A model generated the notes under the pieces. That model had not been told where the DNA came from. It made no database searches and was given only the letters and a program-made list of their open reading frames with translations. The translations under genes were made by a program, and so were the position numbers. From Bacteroidaceae bacterium (GTDB taxonomy: Bacteria; Bacteroidota; Bacteroidia; Bacteroidales; Bacteroidaceae), in contig CAADWS010000207.1 of assembly GCA_900752815.1 (NCBI GenBank), forward strand, positions 1 to 49,539: 49,539 nt of DNA, written 5' to 3'. Positions 15,157-24,461 of this stretch are shown piece by piece. Position 1 is the stretch's first letter. Each line of letters starts with the position of its first letter.

Positions 15157-18100
15157 TCATTGGTGCAGCTGTCTGACGAAGTCGGAAGGCGAGACGCCGA
15201 ACTGCATGGTGAAGCGGCGGGTGAAATAGGAGGGCGAGGAGAAACCTACGCGGTAGCACACCTCGTTGATGCGCGTTTCGCCGTTCTTGAAGAGTGTGGC
15301 GGCTTTTTTCAGCCGGCAGGTGCGCAGATATTCGTTGGGCGTCAGTCCGGAGACGGCCTTTACCTTCTGATAGAAGAAACTGCGGCCGAGCAGCAGGGCG
15401 GCGGCCAGGTCGTCGACGGAGAGGTTGCTGTCCTCCATGCGCTGGGCGATGAGTTCGTCGAGCTGCTGGAGGAATTTCTTGTCGTCGTCGTTGTTGCAGA
15501 GGATTTCGGCGGGTGCCTCCGGCTCGGAGTAGAAGCGGCGGCGCAGGCGTTCGCGGTTGTTGATGAGCGACTTGACGCGTGAGCGGAGCACTTCCGTGGA
15601 GAAAGGCTTGGTGACGTACATGTCGGCTTCCGATTCAAATCCTTCGAGCTGGGATGTGTCGTCGTCCTTGGCTGTGAGGATGATGATGGGCACGTAGCTG
15701 GTGGACACTTGTGCGCGGAGCGTGCGGCAGAGGGTCATGCCGTCCATGACGGGCATCATGAGGTCGGTGATGACAAGGTCATATTCATTCCTGGCCGTCA
15801 GGTCGAGCGCTTCCTTGCCGTTGGCTGCCGTGTCGGTGAGGAAGCTGCCGGCAAAGATGGAGGCGATGTAGGTGCGCATCTCTTCGTGGTCCTCGACGAT
15901 GAGAAGCCGGCGCTGGCGCGGTTGTCCGTTGTCTTCCTTGCGCGGTGCCCGCGGCTGCGGTACCGCTTCTTCCGCTTCGGCGGAGGCTACCCATTCAGGG
16001 GCTTCGGCCTTGCGCAGGCTGACGATGAAGCACGCCCCCTGGCCTTCGGTGCTTTCCAGGCGGATGGTGCCGTCCATGAGTTCGGTCAGATGCTTCACCA
16101 GCGAAAGGCCGATGCCGGTACCGATGTTGTCGGACGGGAGGTCATTCTGCACCTGATAGAAAGTGTTGAAAATGGAGGCCTGGTCGGCTTGCGGAATGCC
16201 GCGTCCGTTGTCCTTGACGTGGATTTCCCAGTAGGCGGGGTCGGCACCCGGTTTCAGACTTACGCTCACCTGGTTGCGGGTAAACTTGATGGCATTCGAC
16301 AGGAGGTTGGAGAGAATCTTGTTGTAGGCCTCGCGGTCGGCGAGTGCCCAGCAGGCGGTGGCCGGCAGGTGCGTTTCGATGTGCAGTTCCCTGTTGTTGC
16401 CGCAGGGCTGGAAGTTGCGCACAATCTCTCCGGTCAGTTCGCACAGGTTGAATTCTCCGAGGCGTATGGCGTAGGACTTTTCCTCCACCTTCCGGAAGTC
16501 CATGAGCTGGTTTACCAGCGAGAGCAGCCGCTTGCCGTTGCGCTCGATGATGCGCAGGTCGGGGAGCACGTCCTCCACCTTGCCCGTTTTCTTCATGATG
16601 TTGGAGAGGGGGCCGAGAATGAGGGTGAGAGGCGTGCGGATTTCGTGTACCATATAGGTGAAGAACTCCATTTTCGAGTTGTACACCTCCTTGTCCTTTT
16701 CGAGGCGGAGCAGACGCATTTCCTCCTTTTTCTTTTCGCGGTAATGGCGGAAAATGCCTACGGCAAGGGCCAGTATCAGGCCGAGGTAGAGCAGGCGCAT
16801 GGGCCATGACCACCACCACAGGGGAGTGATGGTGATGTCCAGGCGCGTTTCCTTGCTCCAGATGCCCTCGCCGTTGCTGGTGCGCAGACGGAATACGTAG
16901 TTGCCGGCCGGGAGGTTGGTATAATAGGCCATGTTGTTGGCGCCGTAGGTGGTCTGCCACTTCCGGTCGAAGGGGTCGAGCCGGTATTCGTAACGGTTTT
17001 TGCGGCTGTCGCTGTAGCTGGAGGAAGCAAATTTGAAGGCCAGACTGTGGTGCTTCTCGTTGAGCTCCAACTCCTTGGAGTAGGTGATGGAGCGCTTGAG
17101 CGGACTGTCGCCGGCATGGATGTCGACGGGCTGGTTGAAAAGGAAGAAGTCGGTCAGGATGGCTTTGGGCGGTTCCGTGTTCGACTTGAGCTCAGAGGTT
17201 TTGAAGAGGTTGATGCCGTTGACGCTGCCCAGCACGATGGAGCCGTCGGAGAGGCGCAGGCCGGAATTTTTCTTGAACTGGTTGGAGCGGAGGCCGTCGC
17301 GCGAGGTGTAGTGCTTGAGGTGCTGCGTCAGGTAGTTGTAGGCGAAGAGTCCCCAGTTGGTGGTAATCCAGATGACGTTATCCTCCTTGATGAGATGGAA
17401 GATGAAGGTATTGTTGAGGGCATCGTCGGCCACGGGTGTGAAGTTGCCTGTGTCGGGGTGATAGCACCAGAGGCCGTCCTGCACGGTGCCGAAATAGACG
17501 GACGGCCCGCAGGGGAGCACGGTGGTGATGTCGTTGCTGACGATGGAGGTGGTGTCGCGGTTGTCGTGCAGAAAATGTTCCCACTTTCCGCTTTGCCGCT
17601 GATAGCGGTGCAGTCCGCCATAGAGGGCGGCCACCCAGATGTTTCCGTTGCCGTCTTCGGCAAAGCAGTTGATGCGTCCCTGGATGTCGGGGATGCGGCG
17701 GAATTCATGTTTCAGGGTGTGGAACTGGTAGATGCCCTGCAGGGTGCCCACCCAAAGGGTGGTGTCGTTATATTTGAAGAAAGAATAGACAGAACTGTTG
17801 AGCTGGTCGGGATGGGTGTTGTTCCACGAAAAGTTCTGAAGCTTCCGCTTGGTGAGGTCCACCATGTCCATACCGTGGTTGAACATGCCGATGTAGAGGG
17901 TCTGCCCGTCGAGGAAGATGTGGTGCACATTGTCGTTGGTGGGGCGGATGTTCGATTGTGAGGTCTGGTTGAAGTTCAGAATTTCATTGGTTTTCCGGTT
18001 CCAGAAACTCACGCCGCCGTCTTCCACGCTGAGCCAGAGGTTCTGGTCTGCGTCCTCGACGATGCTGCTGATGACGTGGCCTCCCAGCTTGCTGTTGACA

Positions 18101-19242
18101 TAGTCGTGCGAGGAGAAGTTGCCGTCGGTAGGAGAGGAATAGTTCACACCGCCGTAGTAACTGCTGACCCACAGTCCTTTTTCCCTGTCGACATAGAGCT
18201 TCTGGAGGTTCTGGTCGTTCAGTCCCCGGTAGGAAGAGTAGTTGGCGCGCTGGAAAGTGGCCGTGTCGGAATAAAGGGCATAGGCGAAGAGGCCCTGCTC
18301 GGTGGCGGCATAAACGGTTCCGTTGCGTTCGGCAAAGTCGTTTACCTTGGTGTCGATTAGCCGGTTGGTTTCCTGGGAATAGTACTGATACTGGCGTATC
18401 GGCTCGTTTCCGTAGTTTTCCAGACAATAGACAGCCTGATGCGTGCCCGCCCAGTAGTTGCCGCGGCTGTCCTGATAAAAGGCGTGCACGTAGTTCTCCC
18501 GCAGGAAGTCGAAGCGATGGTCTGTTTCAACCCTCCAGTACTGGTCGCCGATTTTTAGTCCGCCGGGCTTTTTGGTCATTTCGACGCGCACCATGCCGAT
18601 GCCCAGCGCGGCGAGCCAGAGGTTGCCGTCCATGTCCTGGTAGATGTCGGTGACGGCTTTGCATTCTTTGGGCAGGAGGGAGGTGCAGTCGTGCATCTTT
18701 TCCGACTGCTGGCTGTACATGAACAGGTTGCGGCCGTTGGTGCCTATCCAGATGTTGCCGTGCCGGTCCATGCACAGATTGGTGGGGTAGTCGATGCGGT
18801 TTTTGCTGCCGCCGGTGGAAAAGTCGAGGTCCACAATTTCTTCCCGGATGGGATCCCACACGGCGAGGCCCAGCGGGCTGGCCAGCCAGATGCGATGTTG
18901 CAGGTCCTCAAGCATTTCCGTGATAATCTGGTTGGTGTGAACATGACTGATGGGCCTGCGGCAAATCTGCCGGAGTTCATTGCCGTCATAGCGGAAAAGG
19001 CCGTCCCAGGTACCGAACCACATCAGTCCCTTGTTGTCCTGGATGATGTCGAAAACGGAGTTGCGCGAGAAGCCCTCGTTTACGGTGATATGCCGGAATT
19101 TTATGGATTCACGGGCACCTTTGACGGCTATGGTCTGTATCGGGTGGGCGACGGACGCATTTGGCCAGCCGTTGTTCTTGCTGTATCCCTTCAGCCAGCA
19201 CACGGCAGCCAGCAGCAGGACGAGCTGTATTCGGAAGTTCAT
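15157..19242 (-). CDS. Hybrid two-component system sensor/regulator (HTCS)
   Basis: A 1361-aa single-protein two-component system, in Bacteroidales usually controlling glycan-utilisation genes. Order: N-terminal signal/anchor; periplasmic region of Reg_prop propeller repeats (VFDIIQDNKGLMWFGTWDG and many later xWxGT-type repeats); Y_Y_Y domain (about 740-805); transmembrane segment (about 814-833); HisKA with H866 (VHEIRTPL); HATPase with N-box near 984 and GTGIGLSLVKHL near 1044; receiver with D1160 (ITDLMMPVMDG); C-terminal AraC-type HTH (about 1260-1361). All key residues are present. The ligand is probably a glycan fragment. The gene lies directly downstream of the GH38 mannosidase gene on the same strand, with its own promoter, so host mannose-containing glycans are a reasonable guess. 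No SusC/SusD pair is in the window. Confidence 0.95.
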   Translation of the reverse strand: MNFRIQLVLLLAAVCWLKGYSKNNGWPNASVAHPIQTIAVKGARESIKFRHITVNEGFSRNSVFDIIQDNKGLMWFGTWDGLFRYDGNELRQICRRPISHVHTNQIITEMLEDLQHRIWLASPLGLAVWDPIREEIVDLDFSTGGSKNRIDYPTNLCMDRHGNIWIGTNGRNLFMYSQQSEKMHDCTSLLPKECKAVTDIYQDMDGNLWLAALGIGMVRVEMTKKPGGLKIGDQYWRVETDHRFDFLRENYVHAFYQDSRGNYWAGTHQAVYCLENYGNEPIRQYQYYSQETNRLIDTKVNDFAERNGTVYAATEQGLFAYALYSDTATFQRANYSSYRGLNDQNLQKLYVDREKGLWVSSYYGGVNYSSPTDGNFSSHDYVNSKLGGHVISSIVEDADQNLWLSVEDGGVSFWNRKTNEILNFNQTSQSNIRPTNDNVHHIFLDGQTLYIGMFNHGMDMVDLTKRKLQNFSWNNTHPDQLNSSVYSFFKYNDTTLWVGTLQGIYQFHTLKHEFRRIPDIQGRINCFAEDGNGNIWVAALYGGLHRYQRQSGKWEHFLHDNRDTTSIVSNDITTVLPCGPSVYFGTVQDGLWCYHPDTGNFTPVADDALNNTFIFHLIKEDNVIWITTNWGLFAYNYLTQHLKHYTSRDGLRSNQFKKNSGLRLSDGSIVLGSVNGINLFKTSELKSNTEPPKAILTDFFLFNQPVDIHAGDSPLKRSITYSKELELNEKHHSLAFKFASSSYSDSRKNRYEYRLDPFDRKWQTTYGANNMAYYTNLPAGNYVFRLRTSNGEGIWSKETRLDITITPLWWWSWPMRLLYLGLILALAVGIFRHYREKKKEEMRLLRLEKDKEVYNSKMEFFTYMVHEIRTPLTLILGPLSNIMKKTGKVEDVLPDLRIIERNGKRLLSLVNQLMDFRKVEEKSYAIRLGEFNLCELTGEIVRNFQPCGNNRELHIETHLPATACWALADREAYNKILSNLLSNAIKFTRNQVSVSLKPGADPAYWEIHVKDNGRGIPQADQASIFNTFYQVQNDLPSDNIGTGIGLSLVKHLTELMDGTIRLESTEGQGACFIVSLRKAEAPEWVASAEAEEAVPQPRAPRKEDNGQPRQRRLLIVEDHEEMRTYIASIFAGSFLTDTAANGKEALDLTARNEYDLVITDLMMPVMDGMTLCRTLRAQVSTSYVPIIILTAKDDDTSQLEGFESEADMYVTKPFSTEVLRSRVKSLINNRERLRRRFYSEPEAPAEILCNNDDDKKFLQQLDELIAQRMEDSNLSVDDLAAALLLGRSFFYQKVKAVSGLTPNEYLRTCRLKKAATLFKNGETRINEVCYRVGFSSPSYFTRRFTMQFGVSPSDFVRQLHQ

Positions 19243-19263
19243 CTGGATTCGTGTTTTTATTTA

Positions 19264-19294
19264 CAAAAATAGCTGTTTTCTTTGTAATGTGCAA
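19264..19294 (-). promoter_or_regulatory. Promoter of the HTCS gene
   Basis: On the minus strand: TTG (19292-19294), a 20-bp gap, then TATTTTTG (19264-19271). Transcription would start near 19257, giving a leader of about 15 nt. The 509-bp region 19243-19751 also holds array R4 and the GH38 terminator, and no gene. Confidence 0.7.
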
Positions 19295-19536
19295 AAACTT
19301 GTGCGGGTGGTGTGCCCTCTTTCCTGCGCATCGGGCGGGTGGAGGCCGGTCGGGGAACGGCTCCGGAGGGCAAGGGGCGGGAACGGAGATGCCGGCAGCA
19401 CTTTCCGGGCCCGTACCGTGCCTTTGCGGAGGGCGTCGCCGGAAGGCGGTGGACGGACGGTGACGGCCGGCTGGTTCCAGTAGGTGTGTAGGGGTCTAGA
19501 AGTGCCGTTTCGTGCTGCTGCGGGCGGGGTTTTACA

Positions 19537-19610
19537 GAAGTACTGACAGTTTTTTCTAAAGTACTGACAGAAAAAACTAAAGTAAGGATTGTTTTTTCTG
19601 TCAGTACTTT
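19537..19610. repeat. 21-bp-grid array R4, four cells with a 20-bp hairpin
   Basis: Cores start at 19537 (direct, GAAGTACTGAC), 19558 (direct, AAAGTACTGAC), 19579 (direct, AAAGTAAGGAT) and 19600 (inverted, GTCAGTACTTT), all 21 bp apart. Cells 2 and 4 with spacers make a perfect 20-bp inverted repeat (19558-19577 with 19591-19610) enclosing part of cell 3. The array lies between the GH38 gene and the HTCS gene, both on the minus strand. Confidence 0.9.
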
Positions 19611-19688
19611 TGTTTTTCGGGCCGGGGGAAGGCGTGGTTTGCCGGCGGCGCGGCTGCGGGGAAACGCGTGCCTGTGGCGAAAGAAAAC

Positions 19689-19723
19689 GACGTGGATACG
19701 GCGCGCATGGCCGTATCCACGTC
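19689..19723 (-). terminator. Terminator after the GH38 gene
   Basis: A perfect 14-bp stem (GACGTGGATACGGC at 19689-19702 with its complement at 19710-19723). On the minus strand it is followed by GTTTTCTTTC. It lies 28 bp after the mannosidase stop. Confidence 0.8.
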
Positions 19724-19751
19724 GGGTGGTTTGCCGGGTTGCCGGCAGCAC

Positions 19752-22700
19752 TTATTTTCCGTAAACTTCGAGTTCGTAGATGCGCGCTTCGTGTCCCGAT
19801 GCGGCGTTCTGGGTGCCGCGGGTGATGAGCAGACGCAGGTAACGGTAGGCCTTTTCACCCTTCAGCGCGCGCTGCACGATGTTGTGGCGGTTGTCGTCGA
19901 AGCGGTCGATGGTTTCCCAGCGGTCGCCGGCCGCAGCCTTGCCCATGAGGAAGCACTGGCTGGTGATGTAGCTGGAGGTTTCGCGCCCTGCGCTGACGAG
20001 TTTCCATCCGTCAAGGGTGCGGGCCTTGCCCAGGTCGAAGTCGAGATAGGCAGGCAGCGTGTTGGTGGCGCACCATTTGGTGTCGGGGTTGCCGTCGACG
20101 GCGGCTTGCGGCCGCTCGTTTTCATTGACAAATCCCGAGCAGGCCGTCAGCTGTGCTTTGTACAGAAGGTTGTCGCGCTTGGGCTGTTCGGGGGTAGCGC
20201 CGCCCGCCGCTGTGGTGTTGTTGGTCGTGAAGAGGGTAGCGGCCGGCCGCACGGCGGGCTGCTTCTCGCTGGTGGCGGTGGCGGCAAAGATGACGGCCTG
20301 CGGCTGGCGGGGCAGTATGACGTAGCGGCAGCCTTCGGGCAGGTCGATGCCCAGCCGGTAGAGGTAGGTGAACTCATAGGGGCAGTCGGCTTCGGCGGAG
20401 TGGCGATGGGTGCCGGCATAGGCCACTTGTGCGGCTTTGAGATAGCCGGTGGTGTGCCCTTCGTGTCCCCACTGTCCGATGAAGCCCGTGTAGGAGGGCA
20501 GCTGGAGCCGGGCCGTGTCGCCCTTGTCCACGGCTACGGAAAGGGTGAGATCCTCGGTGGAGGCGGCCGCCGCGAGGAGATAGAGGCGGTTGCAGTCGTC
20601 GGGCAGGGCGAGGGTGTCGCCTTTACAACTCAGACCGTTGGGCCCGGCGGGGTCGGCCAGGTGGAAGACCACGCGGCCCGATTCGAGGGTGGAGGGCAGC
20701 AGTTCGGCAGCGTAGCTGTAGCCCGATTCGAAATTGGCGTCGCCGCGGAATTCGTTGGGGGTGGCGCACTTGCGGTCATAGGCCAGCGTAAGCGGCCGGC
20801 TGACGGGCCGTCCGTCGGTGTTGGACGATGTGTGCAAGCGCACCTTGTAGGTCTTGACGGAGTAGGGGTTGATGTCCACTTCCAGTGTGTTGGATACGAA
20901 TTCGGCCGGCCGCAGTTCCTTTTCGGTGCCGTCGGCTTCGGCGGCTTTTTCTATTTCTCCGGCAAAGCGGATAAAGGCCTTTTGTGCCTGCTTTCCGCCC
21001 GTTTCGTAGACGCGGATGACGTATTCTTCGCCGTCGATGGCTTTCTTGACGGCTTTGATGACGACGTTGGGATTGTCCGAAGCGACGAAGGAGAAGCTAC
21101 GGCCCAGCAGTCCCTCGTGGCGGGTGGCCTGGAAGGCCTTTACCGTCTGGTTGAGCTGTTCGGCCCTGGCGGCGACGGCAGCCTTGTTGAGCGCGCCCTG
21201 ATGGGGCAGGAGGCTGTAGGTGAAGGTGTGGTGGCCGAAGTCCTGGCGGTTCTGGTAGGTGAAGCTGCCCTGGGTTTTGGGCGTGTGCAGCAGGGTGAGG
21301 CGCAGCGTGTTGTCGGCTGGCTTGTCCCATCCGTATTTGCCGTTGTTGAGGACGGCTACGCCATATTGGCCGCCGGTGTCGGTGAGGTCGGCCCAGTAGT
21401 GGCCGTACACTTCATAGGCCGTTTCGGTGTTGTTGCCGCGCTCCACGCTGCCCAGCGACAGGTCGTAGGTGGCTTTGGGGTTGGCCACGGTGAGCGGAAA
21501 TTCGGCCTTGAGCAGGGCGTTGGTGGAGCGCCAGTCGATTTCGTTGTAGAAGTCGATGCGTTCGGCCCGGCTGCCTTCGTAGAGGCGGATGTACTGGCGG
21601 AAGACGGACTCGCCGTGGCGTTTCTCCACGCAGAGCGAGCGGCGCAGACTGCCGTTCTCCACCAGCCGGATGCTGACGGCCCCGGTAATGGAGACAGGGA
21701 TCTGGTCGATGGTTTTCTTGAGCACTTCCCAGGCCGGCCAGGCAAACGACTCGTTTTGGGTGAAGAGGGCGAGGCGGATGGTTTTTCCGGCTGCTACGAG
21801 TTCCTTTCCGTTACGCTTGTCGAGAAGGGAGGCGATGTCGCCGTTGTCATCGAGCGTGAGGCGGTAGCAGGAATTTTCGAGGGTGCGGGTCTCGGTGTCG
21901 GCTACCGTTTCGGGGCGATTGCCGTGGGTGCGTACGTCGTAGACGGCGAATCCGGCGGCGGGCACGCTGGCATCGACGAGCAGGCGGGCCTTTCCGTCGG
22001 CATAGCCGGTGTATTGCGCGGCAACGCGTTCGCCCGACGGAGCGTAGACACTGATGCCGCGGGGAGCTTCGGGCAGGTCGACGGTGATTTCAACGAGGTC
22101 GGACACGTCGTATCCCAACGGATTGTAGAGCACAACGGGGATGCCTTTTACGTCGGTATTGAGCAGATGGCTGACACTGTTGACAGAGGAAGTGAGAACG
22201 TCGGAGAATTGTTTGAGCGAAAGGAGCTCGTCGTTCCATGAAAACTCGTAGGCGCGGGGAATGCTGGTGCCGGTGAGGTCGTCGTGGAACTGATGGAAGA
22301 GAAAGCGCTTCCAGGACGTTTCGAGCGTCAGGCGGGGATAGCTGGCCTGGTTGAGCCATTCGGCGGCTACCGCGGCACGTTCCGCAGCGTCGCCGAGGAG
22401 TTCGTTCTGGCGGTTATACCATTTCATGGCCGCCTGCGAGGTGTAGCAGCCGGTGCCGTGCACATCCATGAGCAGTTCGCCGTTGAAGAGCGGCAGTTCG
22501 CTTTTCTGTGCGGCCAGGTCGCGGAAGAGCTGGTCGCTGGTGGCGCTGACAATCTGTACGGGGCCGTTGCCCTTCAGTCCTTTTTCGACGGCGCGGACGG
22601 AGGCGTGTGTGGGCGAGCCGCCGATGTCGCCGGTGCCGTAGTAATGGAAAACGGTGTTCAGCGGATTCTGTGCGGCCAAGTTCTTCAGGTCAGCGTTTTG

Positions 22701-23372
22701 CGACAGGTCGGTGTCGGGGTAGCGCTGGGTGTAGTTATAGCCGTGGGCCATCATGATTTTGCTGCCGTCGATGCCCTGCCACCATCCGAACTGGAAGGGA
22801 ATGCGGCGGTTGCCTTCATAGAAGGGATGGACGCGCCAGCCCAGTTTCTGTGAGGAAAACCCGATGAGGCCGCAGTGGTGGGCCAGCGTGGGGAGCGTCC
22901 AGCCGAAGCCGAAACAGTCCGGCAGGAAAATATCGGTGCTCTCCGTGCCCAGTTCGGTACGGTAGAAATGCTGTCCGTAGGCGATGTTGCGCAACACGGA
23001 TTCGGCCGAGGGCACCAGCACGTCGTTGGCGTCCCAACTGGTGCCGGAGGCGTGCCAACGGCCCTGCTGTGCATATTTCCGCACTTCCTCAAACTGCTGC
23101 GGGTAGTATTCCTTCATCCAGGAATATTTCACGGCACCTTCAAAGTTGAATTTGTAGTTGGGATAGTGGCGGAGCAGGTAAAGGTTCTGGTTGACGGTGT
23201 TGCGCACGTACTCGCTGATGGTGGTCTGGATGTCCCAGTTCCATTGCGTGTCGAGATGTGCATCGGCCACGAGGTAGGCTTTCGCCCGTTCGGCACCGGC
23301 GTTCTCCTGGGCCTGCAGTGCGCCGGAAAGTGGGAGCGACAGGAGTACAAGGAAGGCTGTGGTTCGTTTCAT
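19752..23372 (-). CDS. GH38 alpha-mannosidase with C-terminal discoidin (F5/8 type C) domain
   Basis: A 1206-aa exported enzyme predicted to trim alpha-mannose from host N-glycans. I start at 23372 (MKRTTAFLVLLSLPLSGALQAQ, a clear signal peptide); the frame runs to 23468 but adds a charged stretch before the signal. The catalytic domain begins with zinc residues H39 and D41 (ADAHLDTQWNWD), and D152 (FLPDCFGFG) matches the family nucleophile. Long beta-rich domains follow, then a discoidin-like module (about 1070-1206: AAVDGNPDTKW, LDFDLGKARTLDGWKL, YRYLRLLI, ARIYELEVYGK) that may bind galactosides or surface glycans. The HTCS gene lies downstream and may regulate it. The exact mannose linkage is not readable. 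Confidence 0.92.
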   Translation of the reverse strand: MKRTTAFLVLLSLPLSGALQAQENAGAERAKAYLVADAHLDTQWNWDIQTTISEYVRNTVNQNLYLLRHYPNYKFNFEGAVKYSWMKEYYPQQFEEVRKYAQQGRWHASGTSWDANDVLVPSAESVLRNIAYGQHFYRTELGTESTDIFLPDCFGFGWTLPTLAHHCGLIGFSSQKLGWRVHPFYEGNRRIPFQFGWWQGIDGSKIMMAHGYNYTQRYPDTDLSQNADLKNLAAQNPLNTVFHYYGTGDIGGSPTHASVRAVEKGLKGNGPVQIVSATSDQLFRDLAAQKSELPLFNGELLMDVHGTGCYTSQAAMKWYNRQNELLGDAAERAAVAAEWLNQASYPRLTLETSWKRFLFHQFHDDLTGTSIPRAYEFSWNDELLSLKQFSDVLTSSVNSVSHLLNTDVKGIPVVLYNPLGYDVSDLVEITVDLPEAPRGISVYAPSGERVAAQYTGYADGKARLLVDASVPAAGFAVYDVRTHGNRPETVADTETRTLENSCYRLTLDDNGDIASLLDKRNGKELVAAGKTIRLALFTQNESFAWPAWEVLKKTIDQIPVSITGAVSIRLVENGSLRRSLCVEKRHGESVFRQYIRLYEGSRAERIDFYNEIDWRSTNALLKAEFPLTVANPKATYDLSLGSVERGNNTETAYEVYGHYWADLTDTGGQYGVAVLNNGKYGWDKPADNTLRLTLLHTPKTQGSFTYQNRQDFGHHTFTYSLLPHQGALNKAAVAARAEQLNQTVKAFQATRHEGLLGRSFSFVASDNPNVVIKAVKKAIDGEEYVIRVYETGGKQAQKAFIRFAGEIEKAAEADGTEKELRPAEFVSNTLEVDINPYSVKTYKVRLHTSSNTDGRPVSRPLTLAYDRKCATPNEFRGDANFESGYSYAAELLPSTLESGRVVFHLADPAGPNGLSCKGDTLALPDDCNRLYLLAAAASTEDLTLSVAVDKGDTARLQLPSYTGFIGQWGHEGHTTGYLKAAQVAYAGTHRHSAEADCPYEFTYLYRLGIDLPEGCRYVILPRQPQAVIFAATATSEKQPAVRPAATLFTTNNTTAAGGATPEQPKRDNLLYKAQLTACSGFVNENERPQAAVDGNPDTKWCATNTLPAYLDFDLGKARTLDGWKLVSAGRETSSYITSQCFLMGKAAAGDRWETIDRFDDNRHNIVQRALKGEKAYRYLRLLITRGTQNAASGHEARIYELEVYGK

Positions 23373-23465
23373 GGTATAGTGTTTTTGATTAAGGTTATTT
23401 CCGCTGCGGCGGAGGAAAGAAGTTATCAAGGATTTTCCGGCCTGTCTGTGGGATAGGCTGTATTG

Positions 23466-23473
23466 CAAAAGTA
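23466..23473 (-). promoter_or_regulatory. Candidate -7 element for the GH38 gene
   Basis: Minus strand reads TACTTTTG, matching TAnnTTTG, 93 bp before the start at 23372. No good -33 TTG is visible. Confidence 0.45.
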
Positions 23474-23558
23474 TAATTAATTCTTGATATAGCGGTCGGA
23501 AAATCTGCTGATTCTGTCCGCCGGGCGGCGGAAAATGTGCAGGCTGTTCCGTTCCGGT

Positions 23559-24341
23559 TCAGGAATCCTGTCCTTCCTCTTCCGCGAGCAGGTTGGCGAG
23601 GCGCGCCAGCACCTGGCAATAGACGGGGAAGGAGGATTTCCGGCAGACGACGCCTTCCTCGCCGTGCAGTTCGCCGGCAACGGGCAGGCACAGGGAGAAC
23701 ACGGGCAGCCCGAAACGGTGGTAGTCCCACGATTCGTCGGGTTCGGCTTCGTGCAGGAAGCTGAAAGCATAGGGACGCAGGCTGGCCACGAGCCGGTAGG
23801 CGGTGAAAAGGTCGATGCCGAGGTCGTTTTCCAGGGTGAAGTCGGAGCCGGCCGTCCAGCCCTCGTTGGTTACGTCGGTGACGATGATGGCGCGCACCCG
23901 GCAGCCGGCTTGCGTGCAGAGATATTCCACGAGTTCATGGCAGCCGCCGCTGTCCTTTTCCTCGTCGCCGGTGAAAGCCACGACAACCTGGGCGTCGAAG
24001 CGCGCTTCCAGCAGATTGTGGAGCACGGCGGCGTTGGTCAGGGCATTGTCGAAGGTGCCGCGGAACGAATCGGCCTGTTCCTCACACCAGCACCGCCGGT
24101 AAACGCAGTCGATGTGGGAGGAGACGAGCACGATGTCGCGATGTGCTACCGGTTGCTGCCCGTAGAGCAGGAAGAGGCGGCCTTCGGCCAGCAGGCGGCA
24201 GGCACTGCCGGCGAGCAGGCGGCGGAGGGTTTCCCGGCGGTCGGTGACGAGAAACTGTTTGCCGTCGTCTTTCGAGTCGGCGGTTGCCAGTTGTTGCAGC
24301 AGGTCGGCCCATCGGGGCAGGGGTGGGGTATTGTTTTTCAT
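23559..24341 (-). CDS. Predicted zinc peptidase of the M28/M20/M42 type (clan MH)
   Basis: A 260-aa compact metallo-hydrolase. Likely metal ligands are H76 and D78 (LVSSHIDCVY), D98 (GTFDNALTN) and E127-E128 (AFTGDEEKDSGG); the DEE pair gives the catalytic base and a ligand. A late histidine that could complete the site is H229 or nearby (VAGELHGEEG). No signal peptide, so cytoplasmic. It is shorter than standard M42 or M20 enzymes, with no room for a dimerisation domain, and may be an unnamed conserved subfamily. It is 120 bp downstream of aspartate ammonia-lyase on the same strand, with a possible weak terminator between. Substrate unknown. Confidence 0.7.
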   Translation of the reverse strand: MKNNTPPLPRWADLLQQLATADSKDDGKQFLVTDRRETLRRLLAGSACRLLAEGRLFLLYGQQPVAHRDIVLVSSHIDCVYRRCWCEEQADSFRGTFDNALTNAAVLHNLLEARFDAQVVVAFTGDEEKDSGGCHELVEYLCTQAGCRVRAIIVTDVTNEGWTAGSDFTLENDLGIDLFTAYRLVASLRPYAFSFLHEAEPDESWDYHRFGLPVFSLCLPVAGELHGEEGVVCRKSSFPVYCQVLARLANLLAEEEGQDS

Positions 24342-24378
24342 GCGGTGCGGGATTGGCTGTCGGGTGAGGATGAAAAGA

Positions 24379-24426
24379 GGCGGCGGATGCTTTCCTCCCC
24401 TTTGCGGAAGGAGAACATCTGCCGCC
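24379..24426 (-). terminator. Possible terminator after aspartate ammonia-lyase
   Basis: GGCGGCGGATG (24379-24389) pairs with CATCTGCCGCC (24416-24426) with one wobble. On the minus strand it is followed by TCTTTTC. The T run is short and the loop long, so it may only attenuate read-through into the peptidase gene. Confidence 0.45.
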
Positions 24427-24461
24427 GGAAGGTTCAGTGGTTCCGATCGGGAGCCGGACTG

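Noticed and set aside
19537..19610. CRISPR array as an explanation of the regular repeats
   Set aside because: The 10-bp spacers are all simple A/T blocks with palindromic edges, not unique sequence; cells occur in both orientations, arrays have four cells, and there are no cas genes.
19668..22241. An 857-aa open frame on the plus strand opposite the GH38 gene
   Set aside because: Same antisense-shadow composition; the minus frame has GH38 active-site motifs and a signal peptide.
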